Positions 26,267 through 33,035 of a stretch of 33,035 nucleotides of DNA are shown here, piece after piece. Position numbers and translations under genes: made by a program. The stretch's first letter is position 1. Each line of letters starts with the position of its first letter. The notes beneath the pieces are model-generated. The model was not told the origin of the DNA, made no database searches, and was given only the letters and a program-made list of their open reading frames with translations. This stretch comes from Candidatus Gastranaerophilales bacterium. Its GTDB lineage: Bacteria > Cyanobacteriota > Vampirovibrionia > Gastranaerophilales > Gastranaerophilaceae. The DNA is taken from assembly GCA_947857085.1 (NCBI GenBank), contig CANUDF010000015.1, forward strand, positions 1 to 33,035. The letters are read 5' to 3'.

Positions 26267-26884
26267 ATGTCAAACACTCTTGCTTATTTATTAGACGGCA
26301 AAATTTATATAAATTTAACTAACAGATGTACAAATTCCTGTATTTTCTGTCTTCGTAATGACAAAGATGATGTTTGCGGTAAAAACATGTGGCTTGACAA
26401 TGAAAATTTTACTGCACAGGATGTAATTGACCAGTTGGAAAAATTGCCTTTGTCAAATGAAATAACTTTTTGCGGCTATGGCGAACCCCTTTTAAAATTA
26501 GATATTTTGAAAGAAGTTGCAAAATATATTAAAGAAAAACATCCCGAAGTTAAACTTCGTATAAATACAAACGGCCATGCAAATTTTGTACACAGAAGAA
26601 ATATTGTGCCTGAATTAGCAGGGCTGATTGATACAATATCCGTAAGTTTAAATGCTCCGACAGAAGAAGAATATAATGAGCTTTCACAGCCCTCATTTAA
26701 AAATGCATATGAAGAAGTTAAAAAGTTTATAAAAGCATCATCAAATGCTGGTATCCATACAGTTTGCAGTATTGTTGAGGGTTATAAAGGCAGACATATG
26801 GATATAGAAACATGTAAAAAAATCGCAAATGAACTTGGAGCAACTTTAAGAGTTCGTGAATGGATAGAAAACGGGTACTCATAA
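26267..26884 (+). CDS. TatD-associated radical SAM protein
   Basis: A 205-residue short radical SAM protein. The cluster motif CTNSCIFC has C21, C25 and C28 as ligands of the 4Fe-4S cluster that cleaves S-adenosylmethionine. ITFCGYGEPLLK is the GGE-like motif, and RINTNGHANF and TISVSLNAPTEEEYNEL are the following core strands. The N-terminus IYINLTNRCTNSCIFCLRND is the hallmark of the family that is often encoded beside or fused to TatD hydrolases; no tatD is in view here. The start at 26267 follows GGAAGGGATGAC. It has a shorter barrel than most and no extra cluster. The substrate is unknown. The next gene is 33 bases downstream, so the two may be co-transcribed. Confidence 0.85.
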   Translation: MSNTLAYLLDGKIYINLTNRCTNSCIFCLRNDKDDVCGKNMWLDNENFTAQDVIDQLEKLPLSNEITFCGYGEPLLKLDILKEVAKYIKEKHPEVKLRINTNGHANFVHRRNIVPELAGLIDTISVSLNAPTEEEYNELSQPSFKNAYEEVKKFIKASSNAGIHTVCSIVEGYKGRHMDIETCKKIANELGATLRVREWIENGYS

Positions 26885-26917
26885 ATAATTAAACGTTAAA
26901 TATAGAAAGGAAAAAAC

Positions 26918-29089
26918 ATGAAATCTTTAGACAAAATCATGAAACCGAAAGCAATAGCTGTTATCGGTGCATCAACAAAAGAACACACAATCGGTTCAGA
27001 TATTATGAAAAGATTGCAGGAATACAAATTCAACGGTAAAATTTACCCTGTAAACCCGAAAGGCGGAATTATTGAGGGCTTGCAAGCTTATACATCAGTA
27101 AAAGAAATTCCTGGCGAAGTTGATTTGGCAATCATTGTAGTAAACGCAAAATTCGTTTTAGATACAATTGATCAATGCCATGAAAAAGGAATTAAAGGCT
27201 TATGTATTATCACAGCAGGTTTCAAAGAAACAGGCGCTGAAGGTGCAGAAGCTGAAAAACAATTACTTGCAAAAGTAAGAGAATACGGCATGAGATGTGT
27301 AGGACCAAACTGCTTAGGTGTAGTAAATACTCACCCTGATATCAGAATGGACGGCTGCTTTGCAGAAAGTTTACCTGAACGCGGAAATATAGGTTTCGTA
27401 TCACAATCAGGCGCTTTAGGCGGCGGTATTTTAAATATTTTAAAAGACTTAAACTTGGGCTTTGCACAATTCATATCAATCGGTAATCAGGCTGATGTAA
27501 ATGCAGAAACTGCTTTAGAATACTGGGAAGACGAAGACGACGTTGAACAAATTCTTCTATATATGGAATCAATTCAAAATCCGTCAAACTTCAGAAACTT
27601 AGCATCAAGAATTTCCAAGAAAAAACCTATCTTGGCATTAAAAGCTGGTCGTTCAGCAGCCGGTGCTTCAGCAGCCTCTTCTCATACAGGTTCGCTTGCA
27701 GGTGCAGACAAAGCCGCTAATGCTTTGTTACATCAATCAGGTGTAATCAGAGAATATTCTTTGAAAAACTTATTCGCTACAGCAAAAGTTTTTGCTAACT
27801 GCCCTATACCTAAAGGCGACAGAGTAGCAATCATTACAAACTCAGGCGGCCCTGGTATCATGGCAACTGATGCTATATGTGAATACGGTATGCAAATGGC
27901 TAAAATTTCAGACGCGACAAAAGATAAGTTAAGAAGTTTCTTACCATCAGCAGCATCTGTTAAAAACCCGATAGACATGATTGCCTCAGCACCGATTGAA
28001 CACTATAAACAAACATTAGAAACCGTTATAGCTGATGAAAATGTTGATATGATTATGGTAATTTACTTACCGTTCTTAGGTTTGAAAGATATTGATGTTG
28101 CAAAAGCCGTTATGGAAATTAAAGCGCAGCATCCTGAAAAACCTGTTATCGGCGTATTCATGACTAAGAGCGAATTCTTTACAGCCTTATCTGATATGAA
28201 TGTAAATATGCCGTTCTTTATGTATGCAGAAGAAGCAGCAGACGGTTTCAACAGATTAAACCAACAAAGACAATGGATGGAAAGACCTCAAGGCAAAGTT
28301 CCTTGCTATGATGTTGACAGAGTAAAAGTTGAAAATATTATTAAATCAGCTTTAGCAGAAGGTCGTGACCAGTTAACAACATTGGAATCAATTGACGTTC
28401 TTCAGGCTTACGGTATCAGAGCTTGCAAATACGGTCTGGCAACAAATGAAAATGAAGTTGTTGAGTTAGGCAACTCAATCGGCTACCCTGTTGTAATGAA
28501 AATGACTTCAAAAACAACATCACACAAAACAGATGTAGGCGGTGTAAGAGTAAACATCCAATCTGAAGAACAATTAAGAGCAGAATACAAAGACTTAATC
28601 GAAAAATTAACAGAAAAAGGTCTTATTGACGGCCTTGAAGGCGTGATTATTCAGGAAATGGTTAAAGGCAACCGTGAAATGGTATGCGGTATTGCAACAG
28701 ATCCTCAATACGGTCCTATGATGATGTTCGGTTTAGGCGGCGTATTTGTTGAAGCATTGAAAGATGTAACTTTCAGAATTGCACCTTTAACAGACTTAGA
28801 TGCTCAAGATATGGTTAAATCAGTTAAAGCATACAAATTACTTCAAGGTGCAAGAGGCACAAAACCTGCTGATATGCCGCAAATTGAAGAAACATTACTG
28901 CGCTTGTCACAATTGGTAAATGACTTTAAGTTCATTGATGAACTTGATATTAACCCGTTGTTAATCAGTGAAAAAACAGGTGAAGGCATTGCAGTTGACG
29001 GCAGAATCAAGGTAAGACTGGCAGAAGCAAAAGAAGTTCTTGGATGTCAATGCGGATGCGGATCATTAACTTGTTCCTGCGGAAAGTAA
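26918..29089 (+). CDS. acd: ADP-forming acetate-CoA ligase, fused alpha-beta chain
   Basis: A 723-residue cytosolic enzyme that turns acetyl-CoA (or other acyl-CoA), ADP and phosphate into acid, CoA and ATP, a substrate-level phosphorylation step of fermenters. Order: CoA-binding domain (8-135, KAIAVIGAST, GPNCLGVVN), succinyl-CoA-ligase-like domains (155-460) with the phosphohistidine H256 in SSHTGSLAGAD, then the ATP-grasp domain (from about 480) with the second His in TSHKTDVGGVRV and the DELDINPLL strand. There is no GNAT domain, so it is not the Pat-type protein acetyltransferase. An odd feature is the C-terminal tail CQCGCGSLTCSCGK with five Cys in 14 residues, absent from the usual enzyme. 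AGAAAGGAAAAAAC precedes the start, and a terminator follows. Confidence 0.93.
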   Translation: MKSLDKIMKPKAIAVIGASTKEHTIGSDIMKRLQEYKFNGKIYPVNPKGGIIEGLQAYTSVKEIPGEVDLAIIVVNAKFVLDTIDQCHEKGIKGLCIITAGFKETGAEGAEAEKQLLAKVREYGMRCVGPNCLGVVNTHPDIRMDGCFAESLPERGNIGFVSQSGALGGGILNILKDLNLGFAQFISIGNQADVNAETALEYWEDEDDVEQILLYMESIQNPSNFRNLASRISKKKPILALKAGRSAAGASAASSHTGSLAGADKAANALLHQSGVIREYSLKNLFATAKVFANCPIPKGDRVAIITNSGGPGIMATDAICEYGMQMAKISDATKDKLRSFLPSAASVKNPIDMIASAPIEHYKQTLETVIADENVDMIMVIYLPFLGLKDIDVAKAVMEIKAQHPEKPVIGVFMTKSEFFTALSDMNVNMPFFMYAEEAADGFNRLNQQRQWMERPQGKVPCYDVDRVKVENIIKSALAEGRDQLTTLESIDVLQAYGIRACKYGLATNENEVVELGNSIGYPVVMKMTSKTTSHKTDVGGVRVNIQSEEQLRAEYKDLIEKLTEKGLIDGLEGVIIQEMVKGNREMVCGIATDPQYGPMMMFGLGGVFVEALKDVTFRIAPLTDLDAQDMVKSVKAYKLLQGARGTKPADMPQIEETLLRLSQLVNDFKFIDELDINPLLISEKTGEGIAVDGRIKVRLAEAKEVLGCQCGCGSLTCSCGK

Positions 29090-29111
29090 TTAAATAAATA
29101 AAAAAACAAAA

Positions 29112-29138
29112 AGCTCCCTTAATAAAGGGGGCTTTTTT
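29112..29138 (+). terminator. Rho-independent terminator after the acetate-CoA ligase gene
   Basis: AGCTCCCTT (29112-29120) pairs with AAGGGGGCT (29125-29133) with one G-U pair and a four-base loop, followed by a run of T. Confidence 0.88.
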
Positions 29139-29156
29139 AAAAATTTTTACAAATTC

Positions 29157-29213
29157 AAAAATTCCTGTCAATTTTTTTTGTTGATTGTTTTTATAAAATC
29201 GACAGGAATTTTT
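29157..29213 (+). repeat. 13-bp inverted repeat around the promoter and ribosome site of the GNAT-like orphan
   Basis: AAAAATTCCTGTC (29157-29169) and GACAGGAATTTTT (29201-29213) are perfect inverted repeats, 31 bases apart. The right arm contains the AGGA that would serve as ribosome site. Between the arms is TATAAAAT (29191-29199 region), a possible -10. It is either a regulator-binding pair of half-sites or, in a longer transcript, a hairpin that hides the ribosome site. Confidence 0.55.
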
Positions 29214-29217
29214 GACA

Positions 29218-29883
29218 ATGCAGATAGACAAATCTCCTAAAAGCAGAATATCACCAAGTTTTAAGGCAGTTCATATTTCAGCCGTAAGGAACTTTACGGA
29301 AAATATAGAGAAAACTATTAATCTGTATGAGCTAAACGGAAAATATGACAAAAGCTTTTTAAAACTGCTGCCGCAAAAGATAAAAATGGATAAATTAATG
29401 CCTGATTTAACAGCACCTGCATATTCAAGATGGCAGGAAATGCTTCAATACGCAGTTGATAATGCGCTAAAAATCGACCATCAAAGCTATCTTGCAGTAA
29501 CAGACAACAAACCTTGCGGGATATTGGTCTTTTTGCCCGGCAAAAACAAATTTCATCTGGATTGCATTTGTACTTGGCCTGTTGAATACGGCAAGAAAGT
29601 AAAACTTGCAGGCAGTACTTTATTTGCACAATTATTTAAAAAGTTTAGCGGTTCGAAAGCGCAAAAATTGAATTTGGAAGCAATAACTAATGGCCCATAC
29701 GACACAGTGAGCAAATATAAAAAACTAGGTTTTATAGAATGCGGCGGAGAGGGCTCCAAAATTTTTATGGAAACAAATACCCAGCGGGCCGGCAAAAAAC
29801 TTAAAGAACTGGAAGAAATCATCCATTTTGAAAATATAAACGATAACACAAACCAAAAACTAACCGAAATGTTAGAAATTTAA
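29218..29883 (+). CDS. Orphan protein with N-terminal PSFKA motif and GNAT-like core
   Basis: A 221-residue protein (223 if the TTG at 29212 is used; both lie within reach of AGGA at 29204-29207). The N-terminus KSRISPSFKAVHISAVRNF carries the P-x-F-x-A pattern seen in the orphan at 24421. The middle resembles a GNAT acetyltransferase: SYLAVTDNKPCGILVFLPG, HLDCICTWPVEYGKKVKLAGSTLFAQLFKKFSGSKAQKLNLEAIT and DTVSKYKKLGFIECGG give the strand-helix-strand order and the final GF turn. I see the acetyl-CoA loop only as a degenerate form, so catalysis is not certain. The last 12 bases overlap a convergent XRE gene. The substrate is unknown; N-terminal residues 1-90 have no clear match. Confidence 0.68.
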   Translation: MQIDKSPKSRISPSFKAVHISAVRNFTENIEKTINLYELNGKYDKSFLKLLPQKIKMDKLMPDLTAPAYSRWQEMLQYAVDNALKIDHQSYLAVTDNKPCGILVFLPGKNKFHLDCICTWPVEYGKKVKLAGSTLFAQLFKKFSGSKAQKLNLEAITNGPYDTVSKYKKLGFIECGGEGSKIFMETNTQRAGKKLKELEEIIHFENINDNTNQKLTEMLEI

Positions 29884-30090
29884 AATATCTTTTATAGGGA
29901 TATCCAATGAATTTGCTAAAGCAACTATCTTTTTTATAGTCAAATTTTGTTCTCCCCTTTCAACTTTTCCGATATAATTAGTATGAACATTTGCAATTTC
30001 GGCAAATCTTTCCTGTGAAAGCATTCTTTTTGTGCGTTCAACCCTAAACCTTAATCCAATATGCTTTAACACATCATTGTAATTTTCCAT
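29872..30090 (-). CDS. Short XRE-family regulator divergent from the pilin-like gene
   Basis: A 72-residue protein that is a bare HTH_3 domain: GLRFRVERTKRMLSQERFAEIANVHTNYIGKVERGEQNLTIKKIVALANSLDIPIKDIL. Such compact proteins bind DNA as dimers. It starts with ATG at 30090 without a ribosome site; TATAAA (minus strand, 30105-30100) is so close that the transcript would have a leader of only a few bases. The divergent gap to the pilin-like gene contains an inverted repeat that fits its operator. It overlaps the 3' end of the preceding convergent gene by 12 bases. It may regulate itself and the pilin-like gene; this is inference from layout. Confidence 0.85.
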   Translation of the reverse strand: MENYNDVLKHIGLRFRVERTKRMLSQERFAEIANVHTNYIGKVERGEQNLTIKKIVALANSLDIPIKDILNF

Positions 30091-30104
30091 ATTGAAAATT
30101 TTAT

Positions 30105-30141
30105 ACTATTGACAATGTGTATTCTATACCATTACAATAGT
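30105..30141 (+). promoter_or_regulatory. Promoter of the pilin-like gene with flanking inverted repeat
   Basis: TTGACA (30109-30114) is separated by 18 bases from TACAAT (30133-30138), a near-consensus promoter. The half-sites ACTATTG (30105-30111) and CAATAGT (30135-30141) are exact reverse complements and overlap the -35 and -10. A protein bound there, for example the divergent XRE protein, would block RNA polymerase in both directions. Confidence 0.6.
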
Positions 30142-30160
30142 GCAACAAGGAGACATTAAG

Positions 30161-31174
30161 ATGAAAAAGAATGCATTTACATTGGCAGAAGTGCTGATAA
30201 CATTAGGAATAATAGGTGTTGTTGCAACAATCACAATACCTACCATAGTCTTGAATTACCAAACAAAAGCTTGGGACACAGCATCACAAGTTTTTGAAAA
30301 AAAGCTTGAAGAAGCTTTAAAAGTAATGAACAGCCAGCAGACTTTGGCTGGATATGAAAATACCGAAGACTTTGTTAACGAATTAAGCCAACATCTTAAG
30401 ATTACTAAAATTTGTAAAAATGATGACTTAACCTCATGTTTTGAAGACAAAGTGACGTGGGGAACAGATAACAAAGAAATAGATATGCAGGATATAAAGC
30501 ATTCAAGAAATTTTGGATTAGAAGACTGGGATACAGAAACAATAGGGTTACAATTTGCTAACGGTACTACAGGTATTATTGTATACAATCCTGATTGCAG
30601 GCAAGACCCGTATTCAAACCAGATAAAAGGAACAGACTGTCTTGCTATATTGTACGATACATCTGGGTTTGCAAAACCTAATACACAAGCAAAAGATTTA
30701 CGATCAATCAATGTTATAAAACTGGGCCAAGAATGTGCTTTTGAATCAGGCGGTTATTGTTACGGAAAAGCATTTTTCCCAACGCCTTTAAGTGTAGATG
30801 AATGCGAACAGTATTTAACAAGTATTGGATTATCAAACAACTGTTCCTCTAATGGAGTTATTTATTTTGCGGGAGCAATCAAGAAATGTGGCGGACCTGA
30901 ACATTTAGCAGGATTTCCAGAGGGTTCAAAGGTTTGCACAACCGGTGGTGGCATAACAACAGCATATAGGAAACAAATGGCTCAAACATTAGGTTTAGTT
31001 TTTGTCCAAGATAAATATGATGATAAATTATATGATGATGTAATTGCCGTATGGGACTTAACACGATTCCATACATACTGCTCAGTATCTGGAGACTTCG
31101 GAGGTCAAGGGGCAGCTCCTTCATGGTATGATTTATATAGTGTATCCGATGTACAAGCCATATGCAAATACTAA
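30161..31174 (+). CDS. Type IV pilin-like protein (prepilin N-terminus)
   Basis: A 337-residue exported protein. MKKNA is followed by FTLAEVLITLGIIGVVATITIPTI, the type III-like prepilin signal and hydrophobic stalk helix with the conserved Glu at position 5 of the mature chain (E10). Cleavage would fall between A5 and F6; the usual Gly at -1 is replaced by Ala, which prepilin peptidases tolerate. The remaining 300 residues are a soluble, Cys-containing domain (about 11 Cys) with unknown fold, large for a major pilin, so it is more likely a minor or surface-display pseudopilin. The start at 30161 follows AAGGAGACATTAAG; seven extra residues upstream lack a site. Gastranaerophilales genomes carry many such genes. 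Its own promoter is controlled by the flanking repeat. Confidence 0.85.
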   Translation: MKKNAFTLAEVLITLGIIGVVATITIPTIVLNYQTKAWDTASQVFEKKLEEALKVMNSQQTLAGYENTEDFVNELSQHLKITKICKNDDLTSCFEDKVTWGTDNKEIDMQDIKHSRNFGLEDWDTETIGLQFANGTTGIIVYNPDCRQDPYSNQIKGTDCLAILYDTSGFAKPNTQAKDLRSINVIKLGQECAFESGGYCYGKAFFPTPLSVDECEQYLTSIGLSNNCSSNGVIYFAGAIKKCGGPEHLAGFPEGSKVCTTGGGITTAYRKQMAQTLGLVFVQDKYDDKLYDDVIAVWDLTRFHTYCSVSGDFGGQGAAPSWYDLYSVSDVQAICKY

Positions 31175-31178
31175 TAAG

Positions 31179-31207
31179 TTGACGCTTTGAAAATTTAATG
31201 TTTTAAT
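31179..31207 (+). promoter_or_regulatory. Promoter of spmA
   Basis: TTGACG (31179-31184) is followed after 17 bases by TTTAAT (31202-31207). The spmA ATG at 31214 would be at or next to the transcription start, and no ribosome site precedes it, so the mRNA looks leaderless. Confidence 0.6.
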
Positions 31208-31213
31208 AAACAT

Positions 31214-31816
31214 ATGAATTATATTTTTTACTTCTTAATAGTGGTTTCAATAATAGCGGGGGCAATAAACGGCAAACTTTCTGATGTCGTAAATGCAATT
31301 CTTTCAGGTGCGGAATTATCCGTAAAAGTTGCTTTTTCTTTAATCGGTATAATGGCATTTTGGCTGGGAATGATGAAAATCGCAGAAAAATGCGGTCTGA
31401 TTGAGATAATTTCAAAATTAATAAAACCCGTTACAAAAAAAATGTTTAATGAAATCCCCGAAAACAGCCCTGCAATAGGTGATATTGCCATGAGTTTTTC
31501 AGCGAATGCTTTTGGACTTACAAATGCTGCAACACCTATAGGAATTAAGGCTATGGAGGAATTACAGAAAAATAATACAGACAAAAACTCTGCCTCAAAT
31601 GCAATGTGCATGTTTTTAGCAATGAACACAGCAGGATTTCAATTAATTCCTGCAACAGTAATTGCTGTTTTAATAGGTATAGGATATAAAAATCCTACAG
31701 AGATAATCGCTCCAACATTACTTGTTACTACAATTGCATTCATTTCTGCAATATTATTGGCAAAATTATTTCAAAGATTTTGGTCTCCACAAGAAAATAA
31801 GGAGGTTAACCCATGA
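31214..31816 (+). CDS. spmA: Spore maturation protein A-like membrane protein
   Basis: A 200-residue membrane protein of the nucleoside-recognition (Gate) family. Landmarks are AELSVKVAFSLIGIMAFWLGMMKIAEKCGLIE, then the conserved PENSPAIGDIAMSFSANAFGLTNAATPIGIKAMEEL and AMCMFLAMNTAGFQLIPATVIAV. In Bacillus SpmA and SpmB are needed for spore core dehydration, but the pair is widespread in non-sporulating bacteria, where its transport role is unknown. It overlaps spmB by 4 bases (ATGA) and forms an operon with it. There is no ribosome site before the ATG; the promoter position suggests leaderless translation, with the coupled second gene having AAGGAGG. Confidence 0.9.
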   Translation: MNYIFYFLIVVSIIAGAINGKLSDVVNAILSGAELSVKVAFSLIGIMAFWLGMMKIAEKCGLIEIISKLIKPVTKKMFNEIPENSPAIGDIAMSFSANAFGLTNAATPIGIKAMEELQKNNTDKNSASNAMCMFLAMNTAGFQLIPATVIAVLIGIGYKNPTEIIAPTLLVTTIAFISAILLAKLFQRFWSPQENKEVNP

Positions 31817-32352
31817 CCTTCCAATCTGTTATGAATGTAATTTCTTTATGGGCACTGCCGTTTATAATTTTATTAATTCTTACAATGGGTTTAGTAAAAA
31901 AAGTTCCTATATATGAAGTTTTTACAGATGGAGCAAAAGACGGATTTAAAGTTGCCGTAAATATAATACCTTATTTGGTAGCAATCATTGTTGCTATATC
32001 AATGTTTAGAGCATCGGGAATAATTGAAATGCTGGAAAACGCATTGTCAGGAATTCTGGCACAAATACATGTGCCGGCAGATGTAATCCCTGTAATGATA
32101 GTTCGCTCACTGTCAGGTTCCGCGGCTCTCGGAGTATTTTCTGATATAGCAAATACTTTAGGGCCTGATGATTATGCCACAAAACTTTCTGCAATTATGG
32201 TAGGAAGCAGTGAAACAACTTTTTATGTATTAGCAGTTTACTTTGGTGCCGTAGGGATTTCAAAACTTCGTTATGCTCTGCTTGTAGGTCTGTTAGCAGA
32301 TATTATCGGAATTGTTGCAGCAGTTTGCGTGTGTAATTGGATGTTTCTTTAG
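31813..32352 (+). CDS. spmB: Spore maturation protein B-like membrane protein
   Basis: A 179-residue membrane protein and partner of SpmA. Landmarks are YEVFTDGAKDGFKVAVNIIPYLVAIIVAISMFRASG and the conserved IPVMIVRSLSGSAALGVFSDIANTLGPDDYATKLSAIMVGSSETTFYVLAVYFGAVG. The ATG overlaps the spmA stop and is preceded by AATAAGGAGG, a strong site inside spmA. Like SpmA it belongs to the Gate family, thought to form a solute or ion path. The last 50 bases overlap a convergent zinc-ribbon gene on the minus strand, which is an unusually deep tail-to-tail overlap. Confidence 0.9.
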   Translation: MTFQSVMNVISLWALPFIILLILTMGLVKKVPIYEVFTDGAKDGFKVAVNIIPYLVAIIVAISMFRASGIIEMLENALSGILAQIHVPADVIPVMIVRSLSGSAALGVFSDIANTLGPDDYATKLSAIMVGSSETTFYVLAVYFGAVGISKLRYALLVGLLADIIGIVAAVCVCNWMFL

Positions 32353-32683
32353 GCTCACTCCAACTTTGAGTATATCTTATGTTTTCTACAGGAATTACGG
32401 TCTTAACTAAAACTGCGTAATTTATATCAATAAAATTAATTTTATTAACTCGTTCTACAATAAAATTTTTACTACCGCAGTTATGACAAAATTTTTCCTG
32501 CGGAACTATCTGCCCGTTTTTTAAAATAGCCTTATGTTTAACACCGCAGCACGAACAGCGTATAATAAACCATTGGTTTTCGATTAATTCACCGCAATCC
32601 GAGCAATAGCCGATATCTTTATCCGGCGGGAATTTATCATGTTTGCATTCATGATTCCTTTTAAAAAATTCCATAATAAACAT
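32303..32683 (-). CDS. Zinc-ribbon protein of unknown function
   Basis: A 126-residue protein rich in Cys: C13, then CSDC (C27, C30), CSCC (C43, C45, C46) and CHNC (C66, C69), which could build one or two zinc ribbons. The C-terminal half has a beta strand region (FIVERVNKINFIDINYAVLVKTVI) and a charged tail. The ATG at 32683 or at 32674 may be used; neither has a good ribosome site. It is convergent with spmB and overlaps its last 50 bases. It is also the first gene after the rRNA operon on the same strand, behind a terminator. I know no specific function. Zinc-ribbon proteins of this size often bind nucleic acids or proteins. Confidence 0.68.
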   Translation of the reverse strand: MFIMEFFKRNHECKHDKFPPDKDIGYCSDCGELIENQWFIIRCSCCGVKHKAILKNGQIVPQEKFCHNCGSKNFIVERVNKINFIDINYAVLVKTVIPVENIRYTQSWSEPKETSNYTRKLLQQFR

Positions 32684-32745
32684 ATTAATTTTATAATTAC
32701 AAAAAATAATAAGTCAAAATTTTTAGTACTTATAAAAATAATAAC

Positions 32746-32781
32746 AAAAGGCAGAACTTACAAATGTAAATTCTGCCTTTT
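32746..32781 (-). terminator. Terminator of the rRNA operon
   Basis: AAAAGGCAGAA (32746-32756) and TTCTGCCTTTT (32771-32781) are perfect inverted repeats with a 14-base loop that can pair further. Read on the minus strand it follows the 5S rRNA by about 10 bases and ends in TTTTGTT. Confidence 0.85.
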
Positions 32782-32792
32782 TAAAATTAGAT

Positions 32793-32907
32793 GTCGGCAA
32801 CGGGCTATCTTCCCAAGCGGTGGCCCGCCAAGTATTTTCGCTGAAATGAGTCTTTACGACCGTGTTCGGGATGGGAACGGGTGGTTTCCTCACTCTTGGT
32901 CACCGAC
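32793..32907 (-). rRNA. rrf: 5S ribosomal RNA
   Basis: Read on the minus strand the RNA starts near GTCGGTGACCAAGAGTGAGG. It contains the universal CCCGTTCCCATCCCGAACACGG, then AAGACTCATTTCAGCGAAAATACTTGGCGGG, and ends near GGGAAGATAGCCCGTTGCCGAC. The two ends are complementary and form helix I. The length of about 115 bases is normal. The ends are placed by this pairing to within 2-3 bases. It is the last gene of the rRNA operon and is followed by a terminator. Confidence 0.93.
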
Positions 32908-32987
32908 AAACTTAGTAACCAGTGCTTTCGCACATTGAAAGTTGCATAATGATTATAAGGTTCGCAATCATCCTAACTTATTTAGGA

Positions 32988-33035
32988 AAAGCCCTCGTCC
33001 GATTAGTATCAGTCGACTGAAAATGTTGCCATTCT
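32988..33035 (-). rRNA. rrl: 23S ribosomal RNA, last bases, cut by the window edge
   Basis: On the minus strand the window edge starts within AGAATGGCAACATTTTCAG and continues to CTGATACTAATCGGACGAGGGCTT, the conserved 3' end of 23S rRNA. Only about 48 bases are in the window. The spacer to 5S (32908-32987) holds no tRNA and a small CCTAA/TTAGG hairpin. Confidence 0.85.

Noticed and set aside
26918-29089. Pat-type protein lysine acetyltransferase
   Set aside because: The C-terminal GNAT domain is missing and both ligase phosphohistidine sites and the ATP-grasp are intact.
32639-32938. Open reading frame of 99 codons across the 5S rRNA region
   Set aside because: It runs antisense through the 5S rRNA and its terminator and has no ribosome site; it is a chance frame.
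32908-32987. tRNA in the 23S-5S spacer
   Set aside because: The spacer is about 80 bases and shows no cloverleaf, no TTCGAAT-type arm and no CCA end.

Overview
The window is AT-rich, densely coded bacterial chromosome. The gene content suggests an anaerobic, non-photosynthetic relative of Cyanobacteria of the Gastranaerophilales (Vampirovibrionia/Melainabacteria) type. The pointers are a prepilin-like protein with the FTLAEVLITLGIIGVVA signature, an ADP-forming acetate-CoA ligase, spmA/spmB without sporulation genes in view, a very long GH13-like protein, and small orphan proteins with an N-terminal P-x-F-x-A motif. This placement rests on remembered family traits and was not checked by any search.

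Layout. (1) 1-932: the start of an unidentified minus-strand gene, then a ZIP metal transporter (zupT). (2) About 1.1-12.6 kb: a one-directional cassette of tailed-phage genes of short-tailed (podovirus) type. In order it holds a small Cys-motif protein, a LuxR-type DNA-binding domain, an amidase endolysin, a tail-hub beta-propeller, the major capsid protein, a small protein, a scaffold-like protein, a head-tail adaptor, the small terminase, a small unknown, a GNAT acetyltransferase, the portal, a LprI-like secreted protein with its own promoter, a GH108 lysozyme, the large terminase and a membrane/coiled-coil protein. No integrase, replication gene, repressor of phage type or tail fibre is visible. 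(3) 12.7-14.2 kb: a 516-residue protein of unknown function, followed by a GC-rich nested palindromic element of about 294 bp. (4) 14.6-24.4 kb: core genes secA, an XRE regulator, ychF, the 1355-residue GH13-like protein and ahcY. (5) 24.4-32.7 kb: an orphan protein, a TerC/DUF475 membrane protein, a TatD-associated radical SAM protein, the acetate-CoA ligase, a GNAT-like orphan, an XRE regulator divergent from a pilin-like gene, spmA-spmB and a zinc-ribbon protein. (6) The right end enters an rRNA operon on the minus strand (5S complete, last bases of 23S).

How the genes work together. The cassette holds most of what is needed to build and fill a capsid (terminase pair, portal, coat, scaffold, adaptor, hub) and to break the cell wall (amidase, lysozyme, possible membrane accessory). 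It lacks what a phage needs to integrate, replicate or choose a host. It is therefore either a decayed or satellite-like prophage or a domesticated particle-making cluster. Its most striking detail is a motif of about 30 residues at the C-terminus of the scaffold-like protein that recurs twice in the tail of the GH108 lysozyme. This suggests the lysozyme may be loaded into particles through the scaffold's docking element. The host genes point to fermentative growth (acetate-CoA ligase making ATP), glucan metabolism (GH13-like protein) and type IV pilus-like surface proteins. Several host genes overlap tail to tail, and some appear to be expressed from leaderless transcripts.
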